Below the pieces are notes generated by a model. The model saw nothing but the letters and a program-made list of their open reading frames with translations, made no database searches and was not told the origin of the DNA. A program made the position numbers and the translations under genes. Positions 24,014-31,711 of a DNA stretch of 40,443 nucleotides are shown here, one piece after another (the stretch's first letter is position 1; each line of letters begins with the position of its first letter). The stretch comes from Alphaproteobacteria bacterium (GTDB lineage Bacteria > Myxococcota_A > UBA796 > GCA-2862545), in the NCBI GenBank assembly GCA_020632925.1, contig JACKER010000046.1:1-40443 (forward strand), in the 5' to 3' direction.

Positions 24014-24961
24014 ATGGACGTGCGCTTCTCGGAAGTAACTGACTACCTGGATTCTCGGCAGCAGCCATACCGCGTGCTCGGCGAGCCGTCGCCCGAGCTC
24101 ACCGTGGCCTCGCTGTTCGCGCCCGTACCCAACGGGCTGTACTTTTTCGTCGGGAGGCGCCTCCCTCATACGCTGTCGCGGTCCGTCGCGCTGGTCGGTC
24201 CCGATTACGAGACGGACGGCGCCGGGGACAACTGCTTGATCGTCCTGGACGGCGACCCCCAGCTGACCTTCTACCGGCTGCTGGACGCGCTGTTCGGCCG
24301 TCGCTCAACGGGCGTGATCGCTGCGACGGCCGTGATCCATCCGGAGGCCGAGCTGGGGCGCAACGTCCAGGTGGACGACTTCTGCGTGATCGGCAGGTGC
24401 GTGATCGGCGACGATGTCGTGATCGGCAGCCACTGCCGGGTGCACGACGGCGTCACCGTCCGGGCGCGCTCCGTCGTGGACTCGCACTCGGTGCTCGGCG
24501 CCTGCGGGGTCGCCTGGATCTGGGACGAGGACCAGACGACGCGGGTCGTCCAGCCCCAGCTGGGGGGCGTGACCGTCGGCGAGGGCTGCTTCATCGGGGC
24601 GCAGACCGTCCTGGTCCGTGGCTCCCTGAACGAGGCCACCACGATCGGGGACCGGACCATGATGGCGCCTGGGTGCCGCATCGGCCATGGAACACGGATC
24701 GGCGCAAGCGCCCACCTGGCGAACAATATCGTCACCGGCGGCAACTCGGTCATCGGCGACTTCAGCTTCGTAGGCTCGGCGGCGGTCCTCAGGCCCAAGG
24801 TCAAGCTCCACGATCACACAATCGTCGGCGCCGGCGCGGTGATCGTGAAGGATACCAGCGGGCCGGGCCTGACGCTCACCGGCGTCCCCGCCATCGAGCG
24901 GCCCACGAAGGAGGCCCCAAGCGGGATGCCTCGCCCACCTCACAGCAGGAACAACCAATGA
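24014..24961 (+). CDS. LpxD-like left-handed beta-helix acyltransferase
   Basis: Hexapeptide-repeat acyltransferase of 315 residues. The N-terminal ~100 residues resemble the non-repeat uridine-binding domain of LpxD (LTVASLFAPVPNGLYFFVGR...NCLIVLDGDPQLTFYRLLDALF). Residues ~105-290 are imperfect [LIV]-G-x-x-x-x turns forming a left-handed beta-helix. The segment aligned by eye with the LpxD catalytic motif (usually IAHNVVIG) reads LANNIVTGG, so the catalytic His seems replaced by Asn; a His three residues earlier could be an alternative. It could acylate an amino sugar made with the DegT aminotransferase, rather than make lipid A. The start is ATG 24014. It overlaps the next gene by 4 bp (ATGA). 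Codon composition is less GC-extreme than in flanking genes. Confidence 0.8.
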   Translation: MDVRFSEVTDYLDSRQQPYRVLGEPSPELTVASLFAPVPNGLYFFVGRRLPHTLSRSVALVGPDYETDGAGDNCLIVLDGDPQLTFYRLLDALFGRRSTGVIAATAVIHPEAELGRNVQVDDFCVIGRCVIGDDVVIGSHCRVHDGVTVRARSVVDSHSVLGACGVAWIWDEDQTTRVVQPQLGGVTVGEGCFIGAQTVLVRGSLNEATTIGDRTMMAPGCRIGHGTRIGASAHLANNIVTGGNSVIGDFSFVGSAAVLRPKVKLHDHTIVGAGAVIVKDTSGPGLTLTGVPAIERPTKEAPSGMPRPPHSRNNQ

Positions 24962-25452
24962 TTTCCGAGAAGGCAACGATCGGCAGGAACGTCTCCATCG
25001 GCGCGTATTGCGTGATCGAAGAAGGCGTCGTGATCGGAGATGGCACGGTCATCAAGAACTTCGTCGAGCTCCGAAAGAACACGATCGTCGGTAGGAACTG
25101 CTTCATCGACTCCCGGGTGTCGACCTCCGGGGACTGTCAGATCGGCGACAACGTCACGCTCCGGTACGACACCATCATCGCGAGGGGATGCAAGATCGGC
25201 GACAACACGTACGTGTGCCCCCGCGTGATGACCAACAACCTGGACACCGGGAAGACCTCCATCGGCGGCGCCACCGTAGGAACGAACTGCTTCATCGGCA
25301 CGAACACGGTCCTGCACCACGGGATCCGGATCGGAGACCACGCAATCACCGGTGCGATGTCCTTCGTGAACAAAGACATCCCGGAAGGGGAGATCTGGGT
25401 GGGGAACCCGGCGCGGTTCCATCGCCGCCGCGACGCCGGAGGGAGCAGGTAG
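24958..25452 (+). CDS. Hexapeptide-repeat acetyltransferase (small LbH protein)
   Basis: Protein of 164 residues made almost entirely of hexapeptide turns (ATIGRNVSIGAYCVIEEGVV, IGDGTVIKNFVELRKNTIVG, CKIGDNTYVCP). It ends with the usual closing motif IPEGEIWVGNPARF, seen in O-/N-acetyltransferases of surface-sugar clusters. These enzymes are trimers that transfer acetyl from acetyl-CoA to a sugar hydroxyl or amino group. It starts at ATG 24958, overlapping the upstream TGA, so the two acyltransferases are made together. A likely role is acetylation of the amino sugar of the neighbouring glycan pathway (inference). The gene ends at the point where a minus-strand lipoprotein reading frame loses its coding signal. 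Confidence 0.85.
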   Translation: MISEKATIGRNVSIGAYCVIEEGVVIGDGTVIKNFVELRKNTIVGRNCFIDSRVSTSGDCQIGDNVTLRYDTIIARGCKIGDNTYVCPRVMTNNLDTGKTSIGGATVGTNCFIGTNTVLHHGIRIGDHAITGAMSFVNKDIPEGEIWVGNPARFHRRRDAGGSR

Positions 25453-25802
25453 CGGCGACGCAGGCCTCGATCTCGGCTCGGTCAGAGCCGCCCAGCAGCT
25501 CTTCGGCCTTCGCGAAGGCCTCGTCCCAACGGGCCCGCTCGTCCTCCGAGGCCGTGGGAGGGGGCTCGAAGGACACCTGTGGAGGCGCCTCGGGCAGCGC
25601 CTCGCCCATCGCCGCCGAGCTGCGGCCGGGTGGCAGTCGATCGGCGCAGAAGGCCTCGTGATCCACCAGCAGGTCCCGCCCCAGGGCCCGGTCGGTCGCC
25701 AGGATCTGCCCGGCGGGTGTGCTCGATCGGGTCATCGGTGACGCGGTGGTCGGTGGTGTCGTCGCTGGGCGCGTGACAGGCCAGGAGTGCGAGGAGTGGC
25801 AT
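25453..25802 (-). pseudogene. Short lipoprotein gene with frameshift, 3' end probably lost
   Basis: From ATG 25802 (GAGGTCCC immediately upstream) the product begins MPLLALLAC-HAPSDDTTDH, a very short lipoprotein signal with lipobox Cys at residue 9. After about 25 codons coding character (GC-rich third positions) switches to the next frame. That frame reads AGQILATDRALGRDLLVDHE, FCADRLPPG, PPPTASEDERARWDEAFAKA, EELLGGSDRAEIEACVAATC. Coding quality ends at the stop of the convergent acetyltransferase (25452), and the frame runs on antisense to it until 25346. One indel near 25725 plus a cut 3' end make it a pseudogene; a sequencing indel could explain the first part. It lies 23 bp downstream of the methyltransferase gene on the same strand. 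Family not recognised. Confidence 0.6.
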
Positions 25803-25825
25803 GGGACCTCGAACGTCGGCGCCGA

Positions 25826-26845
25826 TCAGGCCAACCGGTACAGGTGGTAGTGCGTAGGGTTCAGCGCGAGCTGCTGCGCCGTCTGCTCGAGGTACTTCGG
25901 CTCGGTCACCACGTGGCGGTACCCGAGCTTCTCGAGGATCGGGGCGTAGTCGGTGCCGTCGGCGGCGTCGAGCACGCGCCCACCGTGCCCGCGCGCATTG
26001 GGCACCAGCATCAGGTGGCGGACCTTCGCCTTCGCGAGCCGCTGGAGCCACCAGTCGATGGCCTCGATGGTGCACTCGGAGAAGCTGTGGATGTTCACGG
26101 CGAGGTCGATGGACTCCGACGCGAGCGTCTCCTCGATCTGCGGCAGCGGCACCACCCGGGCGTTCCGAGCCTGCCGGTACGAGAGGTAGTAGTCACAGAG
26201 GAAGGTCGAGACCGGCACCGCGTCCGTGCAGAGGTACTTCCCGAGGTTCGGCAGGGCCGAGGTCATGCGGTGGGCGAGCCGGCCGTACCCGGCGCCGATG
26301 TCGAGCACGACGGGCTGATCGAGCTTCGAGATCCCGAGGTGGCGCTCCAGGAAGTGGATCTCGAGGATCGAGTCCAGCAGGTCGCGGGACACCGTCCGCC
26401 CCGCGACGTCGAAGGTGAAGGCGCCGAACAGCGGGTCGTCACCGAGCTTGTCGAGCAGGCCCAGCGTGTCGATGAAGTGCGCGTAGCAGGTCGCGAGCGC
26501 GTACCCCGGCGACTTCATGTTGCTGCCCTTGAGCTGCCACACGTACGCGTTGTCGCCGCGGAAGTACCGCAGGTCCTCGGCCGTGACGTGCGCCTCCGTC
26601 CACAGCGCGGGGTTGCTGGCGGGACCGCCGAAGGCGTCGTACGCCCGGCGCAGCTCCTGCAGCTTCGGGTGGTCCGGCCGCAGCGCCTCCTCGGCTCCCG
26701 CGGGCAGCGGCGCGGCGCTGTGGCGGTACGTCCCGTCGCTCGGCCGGGCGGCCGGGCTCAGCAGCGTGGGATGGACCTCCATGCCACGTCCCACCAGGGC
26801 GCTCCGGATCACCTGCCGCACCCTCGTCTTCACACCTACGCCCAC
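25826..26845 (-). CDS. Putative sugar O-methyltransferase (SAM-dependent)
   Basis: Class I SAM-dependent methyltransferase of 339 residues. SAM motif I is clear at about residue 183 (VVLDIGAGYGRLAHRM). It is followed by the acidic/Asp strand end (KYLCTDAVPVSTFL) and a post-motif strand (SIDLAVNIHSFSEC), then RHLMLVPNARGHGG. A long N-terminal region without motifs (~150 residues) and this spacing resemble the group annotated as putative sugar O-methyltransferases in polysaccharide clusters. Substrate unproven. The start is GTG 26845, preceded by AGGGG at about 6 nt; a GTG at 26833 is possible. A methylated sugar would fit the sulfated and acetylated glycan suggested by the neighbours. Confidence 0.75.
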   Translation of the reverse strand: MGVGVKTRVRQVIRSALVGRGMEVHPTLLSPAARPSDGTYRHSAAPLPAGAEEALRPDHPKLQELRRAYDAFGGPASNPALWTEAHVTAEDLRYFRGDNAYVWQLKGSNMKSPGYALATCYAHFIDTLGLLDKLGDDPLFGAFTFDVAGRTVSRDLLDSILEIHFLERHLGISKLDQPVVLDIGAGYGRLAHRMTSALPNLGKYLCTDAVPVSTFLCDYYLSYRQARNARVVPLPQIEETLASESIDLAVNIHSFSECTIEAIDWWLQRLAKAKVRHLMLVPNARGHGGRVLDAADGTDYAPILEKLGYRHVVTEPKYLEQTAQQLALNPTHYHLYRLA

Positions 26846-26950
26846 GACTTCCCCGCTCGCACCGTGCCCGACGCGGACACCGGCAGCGCCCCTATCACGG
26901 CACTTCCGAACTTCAACGCGCGCGGCAGACCCTCGGAGAGGCGCTCCCCG

Positions 26951-27830
26951 TCACCAGGGCGGGGTCCACCCGTCCGCCACGAGCGCCGCCCGATCCGCAG
27001 CGAACAGGGAGCCCGCGAGCTCCCGCAGCCGGGCCTTCCCCTCGTCCGCGCCGGTGCTCGCGTCGTATGCCCGCGCGTGGACCTCGGGGAAGTCGTCCCG
27101 CTCGTCGGGCGGCCCGATACCCAGGAATGCGTGGACACGGCCCACCACCTCGCGCGGCGCCCGCTTGAGCTCGTCCGACCACAGCACCAGCACGCGATCC
27201 GCGCCGAACGCGTCCACGAACCGGCGGATCTGCCGGTGGTAGAGCCCTCGGCGGATCAGCGAGGGCTCCTCGTCCACGTCCGGGCCGTCGGCGCCGATCA
27301 GCGCCAGCTCGCGCTCGAGGAAGGTGCGGATGTCGGGCGAGGCGCCGCCGTCCCGCAGCGGACCGAAGAACTGTTCCAGCCGCGGGTTCTGGGCGAGCCG
27401 GGTCTCGAAGTGCGGCTGGCCGAGGATCTGGAGGTACATGTTGTACGCCGAGTACGCGCGGGCGACGGGCTCGCGGAGCACGACGACGAAGCGAGCGTCT
27501 CGGGCGACCTCCCGGATCCGCGGCAGGCAGCGTCGGTAGTAGAGGTACTCGGGCGTGCTGTCGACCGCCCACCGCCCCGTCATGCGCGACGGGAACTGCT
27601 GCCGGTACCAGTCGGGCCTCGCGGCTGAAGTACCCGATCTCCTTGAGGTCGGCGCCGACGATGGCGGGGTGCCGCACGAGGTAGCTGTGGAGCGCCGTGG
27701 TCCCGGCCTTCTGGGCGCCGAGCAGGAAGAGCTGCTGCTCGAGGGGAGGCAGCTTTCGACGCGCGCGGACGAAGCGCCGCACGCGCCCCAGCAACCGCGA
27801 CGGGACGCTTCGCTCCATCGGGCGGCGCAT
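26951..27830 (-). pseudogene. Sulfotransferase with a frameshift in the N-terminal third
   Basis: From ATG 27830 (27857 and 27818 also possible) the first frame encodes a basic N-terminus and the PAPS 5'-binding loop (FLLGAQKAGTTALHSYLVRH), then KEIGYFSREAR. Near 27620 the protein continues in the next frame as PDWYRQQFPSRMTGRWAVDS, TPEYLYYR and the 3'-phosphate-binding segment VVVLREPVARAYSAYNMYLQ, ending GWTPPW. Both halves are needed for a sulfotransferase of about 290 residues (heparan-sulfate/StaL-like type), and both show strong coding bias. So there is either a recent frameshift mutation or a base-calling error. If intact, it would be the second carbohydrate sulfotransferase of the cluster. 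Confidence 0.78.
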
Positions 27831-27894
27831 AGCCGGTCGCGTCCGCGTCGTCGACATCCGCGACCCCGCGCATCCGCGCACCCCACCTCTGCGA

Positions 27895-30800
27895 TCAGGT
27901 CGCGGAGGTCAGCAGGTCGCGGACCGAGGCCAGTTCGTCGTCCAGGTCGCTCCCGCACGGCAAGGAGGCCACGATGTCCTGGGCCTCGCCAAGTGCCGCA
28001 GCGGCGGCGGTCACGTCCCCCGCCCCATGCTCCGCACGGACGACGCGGAAAAACGCCCTCGCCAGCTCCCGAGGATCGAAGGGACGCAGCATTTGAACGG
28101 CGCGTCGCGCATCGTCCCGCGCCGCAGCCGGCTCCCCCCGGGTGATCAGCACGTCGGCGAGCGCGCGGTAGGCCACACCCTCGAGGAAGGGCATCCCCAG
28201 CTCACGTGCGGCGCCCAGGGCGGTCCTCACCTCCGCCTCGGCGGCCTCGTCCGCTCCCTGCGACAGATGGAACAGGCCCAGGTTCAGGCGCGCGAACGCC
28301 TCCAACTTCGGCTCGCCCGTCTCCCGTTGCAGCGCCACCGCGAGGGCGAAGCAACGCACAGCGTCCTCGGTCCGACCCGTGGCGGCGTTCAGGTTCGCGA
28401 GGTTGCCGAGCACGAAGCCCTCGAGCCGTCGGGCACCGAGCGACCGGGCGAGGGCGAGGCCGTCGTCGGCGTGGATGCGGGCGGCCTCGAAGCGCCCCAG
28501 GTCATGCGCGAGACCCGCCGCGTTCGCGAGCGCTACGGCCTCACCCGTCCTGTTCCCGACCTCGCGATGAGCTGCCAGGGCTTCGAGACAAGCACCGTAT
28601 GCCTCCTCGAGGGAACCTGCGCGACTCCAGAGGTTCGCGCGGTTCGCCAGCACCTGGGCCCGTCCGGCGACGTGCCCCTCCGCAGCCAGCCGCTCGAGCG
28701 CACGTTCGTATCGGTCGTGCGCCTCCTGTAGACGTCCGGTCTCGTGCGCCACGATGGCCAGATTGGCCTCGGTCATCGCGGCGCCGAACCGGTCGCCGCA
28801 CTCGGCGTGCACCGCCATCGCCTCCTCGCCCAGCCGGAACGCGGTGGCCGGGTCGCCTTGGAGCCGGTGGAGATCCGCGAGGGAGGACAGGCCACGCCCG
28901 AGCGCTCGGGTGTGCCCCTGCGACCTGGCGTCGTCCACGACACGGCCGAGCAGCTCCCGTACGGAGTCGGTCTCGCCCGCCAGCACCCCAACGCGCGCGC
29001 GGGCGATGCCCACCGACAGCCGTTCCCGCCCGGGCGCCACGGCCCCGACCCGGTCGAGGAGCTTCGCGGCAGCGCGGAACGGACCCGTGACCTTGAGGAC
29101 CTCCGTGGCAGCGAGAGCGGCGCGCGCCGCCACCACCCCGCGACCGGCCGTCAGAGCCCGATCCGCCGCTACTACGAGGTTGTCCAGGTCGGCGGCTACC
29201 TCGCGCCCCGCGGCACCGCAAGCCATGTGATCGAGCGACTCCTCCACACCGAACGCCGAAAAATGGTCGCCGTGCCGCATCTCGGCCGCGATTCTGTCGG
29301 CCGACGTGATCGTGCCCCCGGCGTACTCTCGCACCACGTCGAGCATCCGGTACCGATCCCCGGCACGCTTGATCAGCTGGAAGGTCATCGCCTGTTGGAT
29401 CGCGTCGACGACCCACTCGTCCCCGACCTCGATCACCGCCTCGGCAGCGGCGAGGGAAAACCCACCGGAGAACACCGACGCCTGACCGATGCTCTCCCTG
29501 GCGGATTCGTCGAGCGCCTCGAACGAACCATCGAGCGCCGCCCGCAAGCTCTGGTGCCGCGCCTGCAGACCCGATCCGCCAGCCAGGAGCTTGAGGCGGT
29601 GGGAGACGCGAGCCCGGATCTCTCGGATCGGCAGCGCGCGCAGCCGGGCGGCGAGGAGCTCGATGGCCAGAGGGAGGGTGTCGATCTCGGCGACGAGCGC
29701 CCGCACCTCGTCCGGGTCGGGGGGCGTCGGCACGACCAGCTTCGCCCGCTCGAGGAACAACGCAACACCATCAGCTTCGGGGAGCGGTCCGATCTCGACG
29801 GGTGTCAGCCCCGGGATCGCCGGCTCGGCCCGACTCGTCACGATCACGACGAGCGATGGAGCCAACGCCCACCATGTGTCCAGGAGCTCGGCGAGCGGCG
29901 TCAGCAGCCGTTCGACGGTGTCGAAGACGAGCAGGGTGGGGCCTCGGGAGTGCAGCGCGTAGCCCAACTGTCGGACGGGATCAGTGCCGAGCGGCACCTC
30001 CAGCGCCGACGCCACGGCGAACAGGATGCCATCTGAGGAGCGCGCCTCCCCCAGTTCGACCACCCATGCACCGCCGGGCCAACATCCGAGGTTCGTAGCG
30101 GCAAACCGAGCAGCCAGCCTCGTCTTGCCGGCTCCGCCCAGGCCGACGATTGCCGCGCCCCGGCCCCTGGTCAACGCGACACGGACGAGCTCCAGCTCCT
30201 GCGCTCGCCCCTCAAACGGCTCCGGACGGGTGGGCAGGTTGGTGCAAGCCGTCGAGATGGCCCGTGGCGAACGCGGCGGCGAGGCGTCGGCGGACACCTG
30301 GAACAGGGTGTGGACCCGGTCCGAGCCCGGGAGGAAGAACCCGCCCAGCTCGGACCAGTGCACTGCGTCGCTCCACGCGGCGCGGTGGGCGTCGGCGCTG
30401 GACAACACCTGACCCGACACGGATGTCCGAGCCAGGGTGAGGACGAGCTCCAGCGCCTCGCCCACGTACGACATCCGCCGCGTCCGCGGATCCACCCTGA
30501 GCTCGGGCGTCCCGGTATGCAGGCCGATCCGCGGCAGCTGGCTGTTGGACTCGTCGCTCCAGGTGGCCGTCGATGGGACCAGCCGAGACGCCTCCAGCGC
30601 GAAGCGAGTGGCGGCGCGCGGGTCTGCGAACGCGAACAAATGCCCCCGATCCACCCATTGGCCCTCGAAAGCGCCATGAGAAGGCGCGAGGCCACGCAGA
30701 GCGCGATCCACCTCCGACAGGACCTGCGGGCTCGCGGCGTCGTCTGACGGAAGGACGGCCACCAGCGTCACGACGCCGGAGGGGGGGTCGATGGACGCCG

Positions 30801-31671
30801 GCGTGACCGAGGCATCCGACCACGTCTCGCCCGACGGCTCCGCGCTCGACGTTGGCCTCATGTCGAAGTCCACTCCCGCCCAGACCCCCTCGGGCGGGGC
30901 GACGCCGTCGACCCAGGCGGCGAGCATCTCTTCGGCATCGGCAAATCGGTCCGCCGGCTCGGCGCACAGCGCGCGGCGGATGGTCGACGTCATGCGCGAC
31001 GGCAGGTCGCCAGGGAGGTCGAGCGAGGTCACATCCTCGGGCCGAGTGCCGCTGACGATCTCGAAGAGCATGACGCCAAGGGCGTAGACATCCGACCGAG
31101 CATCCGCGGCCTTGGTATTCGTCACCTGTTCGGGGGCCATGTAGGCCGGGGTCCCCATCACCGCGCCTGTCCGGGTCAGTGTTGGATCGTCGCCCGCCAA
31201 CGCCTTCGCGAGTCCGAAGTCCGCCACCTTGGGTACGATACCGTCGGGCACCGGGTCGAGCAGCACGTTGGCCGGCTTGAGGTCGCGGTGTACGAGATCG
31301 GCGCGGTGCGCCGCGGCGACACCCGCCAGCACCCCACGCGCCAGGTCGTCCACTTGCTCGAGCGTCAGTCGACGGGCCCCCAGAAACTCGGCCAACGTTG
31401 GCCCCGCGACATACTCGAGCACCAACGCCGGCTCCCCGTCGAAGTCGAGAACCTCCACCAGGCGGACGACGTTGCGGTGCACCAGAGAGGCCTGGGTTCG
31501 AGCTTCCTGGCGCAACCTCGCGGCAGACGACTCGGCGTGCAACAGACGCTTGAGGGCGTGGTCGGTTCCGAGGTGACGGTGGCGAACCTGATAGACCACC
31601 GCCATTCCGCCGCGACCAGCGACGCGGACCACGACGTAGGGGCCGATCGTCGCTTGGGGTCGGAGCTCCAT
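27895..31671 (-). CDS. Ser/Thr kinase - degenerate class III cyclase - NB-ARC ATPase - TPR fusion
   Basis: Multidomain signalling protein of 1258 residues. Residues ~10-270: Hanks kinase with AGRGGMAVVYQ loop, DHALKRLL lysine, HRDLKPAN, DFG and GTPAYMAPEQ, so probably active. Residues ~300-490: class III nucleotide-cyclase fold (PRIGLHTGTPELRVDPRTRR, GQVLSSADAHRAAW, DRVHTLFQV), but the metal-binding region is changed (VVTLVAVLPSDD instead of FTDxxxST) and the usual N/R of the catalytic helix is missing, so probably catalytically dead. Residues ~510-800: STAND/NB-ARC ATPase with Walker A GLGGAGKTRL, Walker B LLVFDTVERLL and VIVTSR. Residues ~890-1240: TPR array. Such fusions act as signal-controlled switches. 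The start is ATG 31671; an upstream extension lies in the neighbouring gene. TAGGGT sits 8 nt before the ATG. Confidence 0.9.
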   Translation of the reverse strand: MELRPQATIGPYVVVRVAGRGGMAVVYQVRHRHLGTDHALKRLLHAESSAARLRQEARTQASLVHRNVVRLVEVLDFDGEPALVLEYVAGPTLAEFLGARRLTLEQVDDLARGVLAGVAAAHRADLVHRDLKPANVLLDPVPDGIVPKVADFGLAKALAGDDPTLTRTGAVMGTPAYMAPEQVTNTKAADARSDVYALGVMLFEIVSGTRPEDVTSLDLPGDLPSRMTSTIRRALCAEPADRFADAEEMLAAWVDGVAPPEGVWAGVDFDMRPTSSAEPSGETWSDASVTPASIDPPSGVVTLVAVLPSDDAASPQVLSEVDRALRGLAPSHGAFEGQWVDRGHLFAFADPRAATRFALEASRLVPSTATWSDESNSQLPRIGLHTGTPELRVDPRTRRMSYVGEALELVLTLARTSVSGQVLSSADAHRAAWSDAVHWSELGGFFLPGSDRVHTLFQVSADASPPRSPRAISTACTNLPTRPEPFEGRAQELELVRVALTRGRGAAIVGLGGAGKTRLAARFAATNLGCWPGGAWVVELGEARSSDGILFAVASALEVPLGTDPVRQLGYALHSRGPTLLVFDTVERLLTPLAELLDTWWALAPSLVVIVTSRAEPAIPGLTPVEIGPLPEADGVALFLERAKLVVPTPPDPDEVRALVAEIDTLPLAIELLAARLRALPIREIRARVSHRLKLLAGGSGLQARHQSLRAALDGSFEALDESARESIGQASVFSGGFSLAAAEAVIEVGDEWVVDAIQQAMTFQLIKRAGDRYRMLDVVREYAGGTITSADRIAAEMRHGDHFSAFGVEESLDHMACGAAGREVAADLDNLVVAADRALTAGRGVVAARAALAATEVLKVTGPFRAAAKLLDRVGAVAPGRERLSVGIARARVGVLAGETDSVRELLGRVVDDARSQGHTRALGRGLSSLADLHRLQGDPATAFRLGEEAMAVHAECGDRFGAAMTEANLAIVAHETGRLQEAHDRYERALERLAAEGHVAGRAQVLANRANLWSRAGSLEEAYGACLEALAAHREVGNRTGEAVALANAAGLAHDLGRFEAARIHADDGLALARSLGARRLEGFVLGNLANLNAATGRTEDAVRCFALAVALQRETGEPKLEAFARLNLGLFHLSQGADEAAEAEVRTALGAARELGMPFLEGVAYRALADVLITRGEPAAARDDARRAVQMLRPFDPRELARAFFRVVRAEHGAGDVTAAAAALGEAQDIVASLPCGSDLDDELASVRDLLTSAT

Positions 31672-31679
31672 GCCCGTCC

Positions 31680-31685
31680 ACCCTA
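31680..31685 (-). promoter_or_regulatory. Possible -10 element (TAGGGT) close to the start codon
   Basis: On the minus strand TAGGGT lies 8 nt before ATG 31671, within the 40-bp gap to the upstream gene. It would give a leader of only about 1-2 nt. TAGGGT also occurs 27 nt before the small gene at 39588. The sequence AGGG could instead act as a ribosome binding site. Confidence 0.25.
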
Positions 31686-31711
31686 TCACGACCGGCTTGC
31701 GGAGAAATGCA

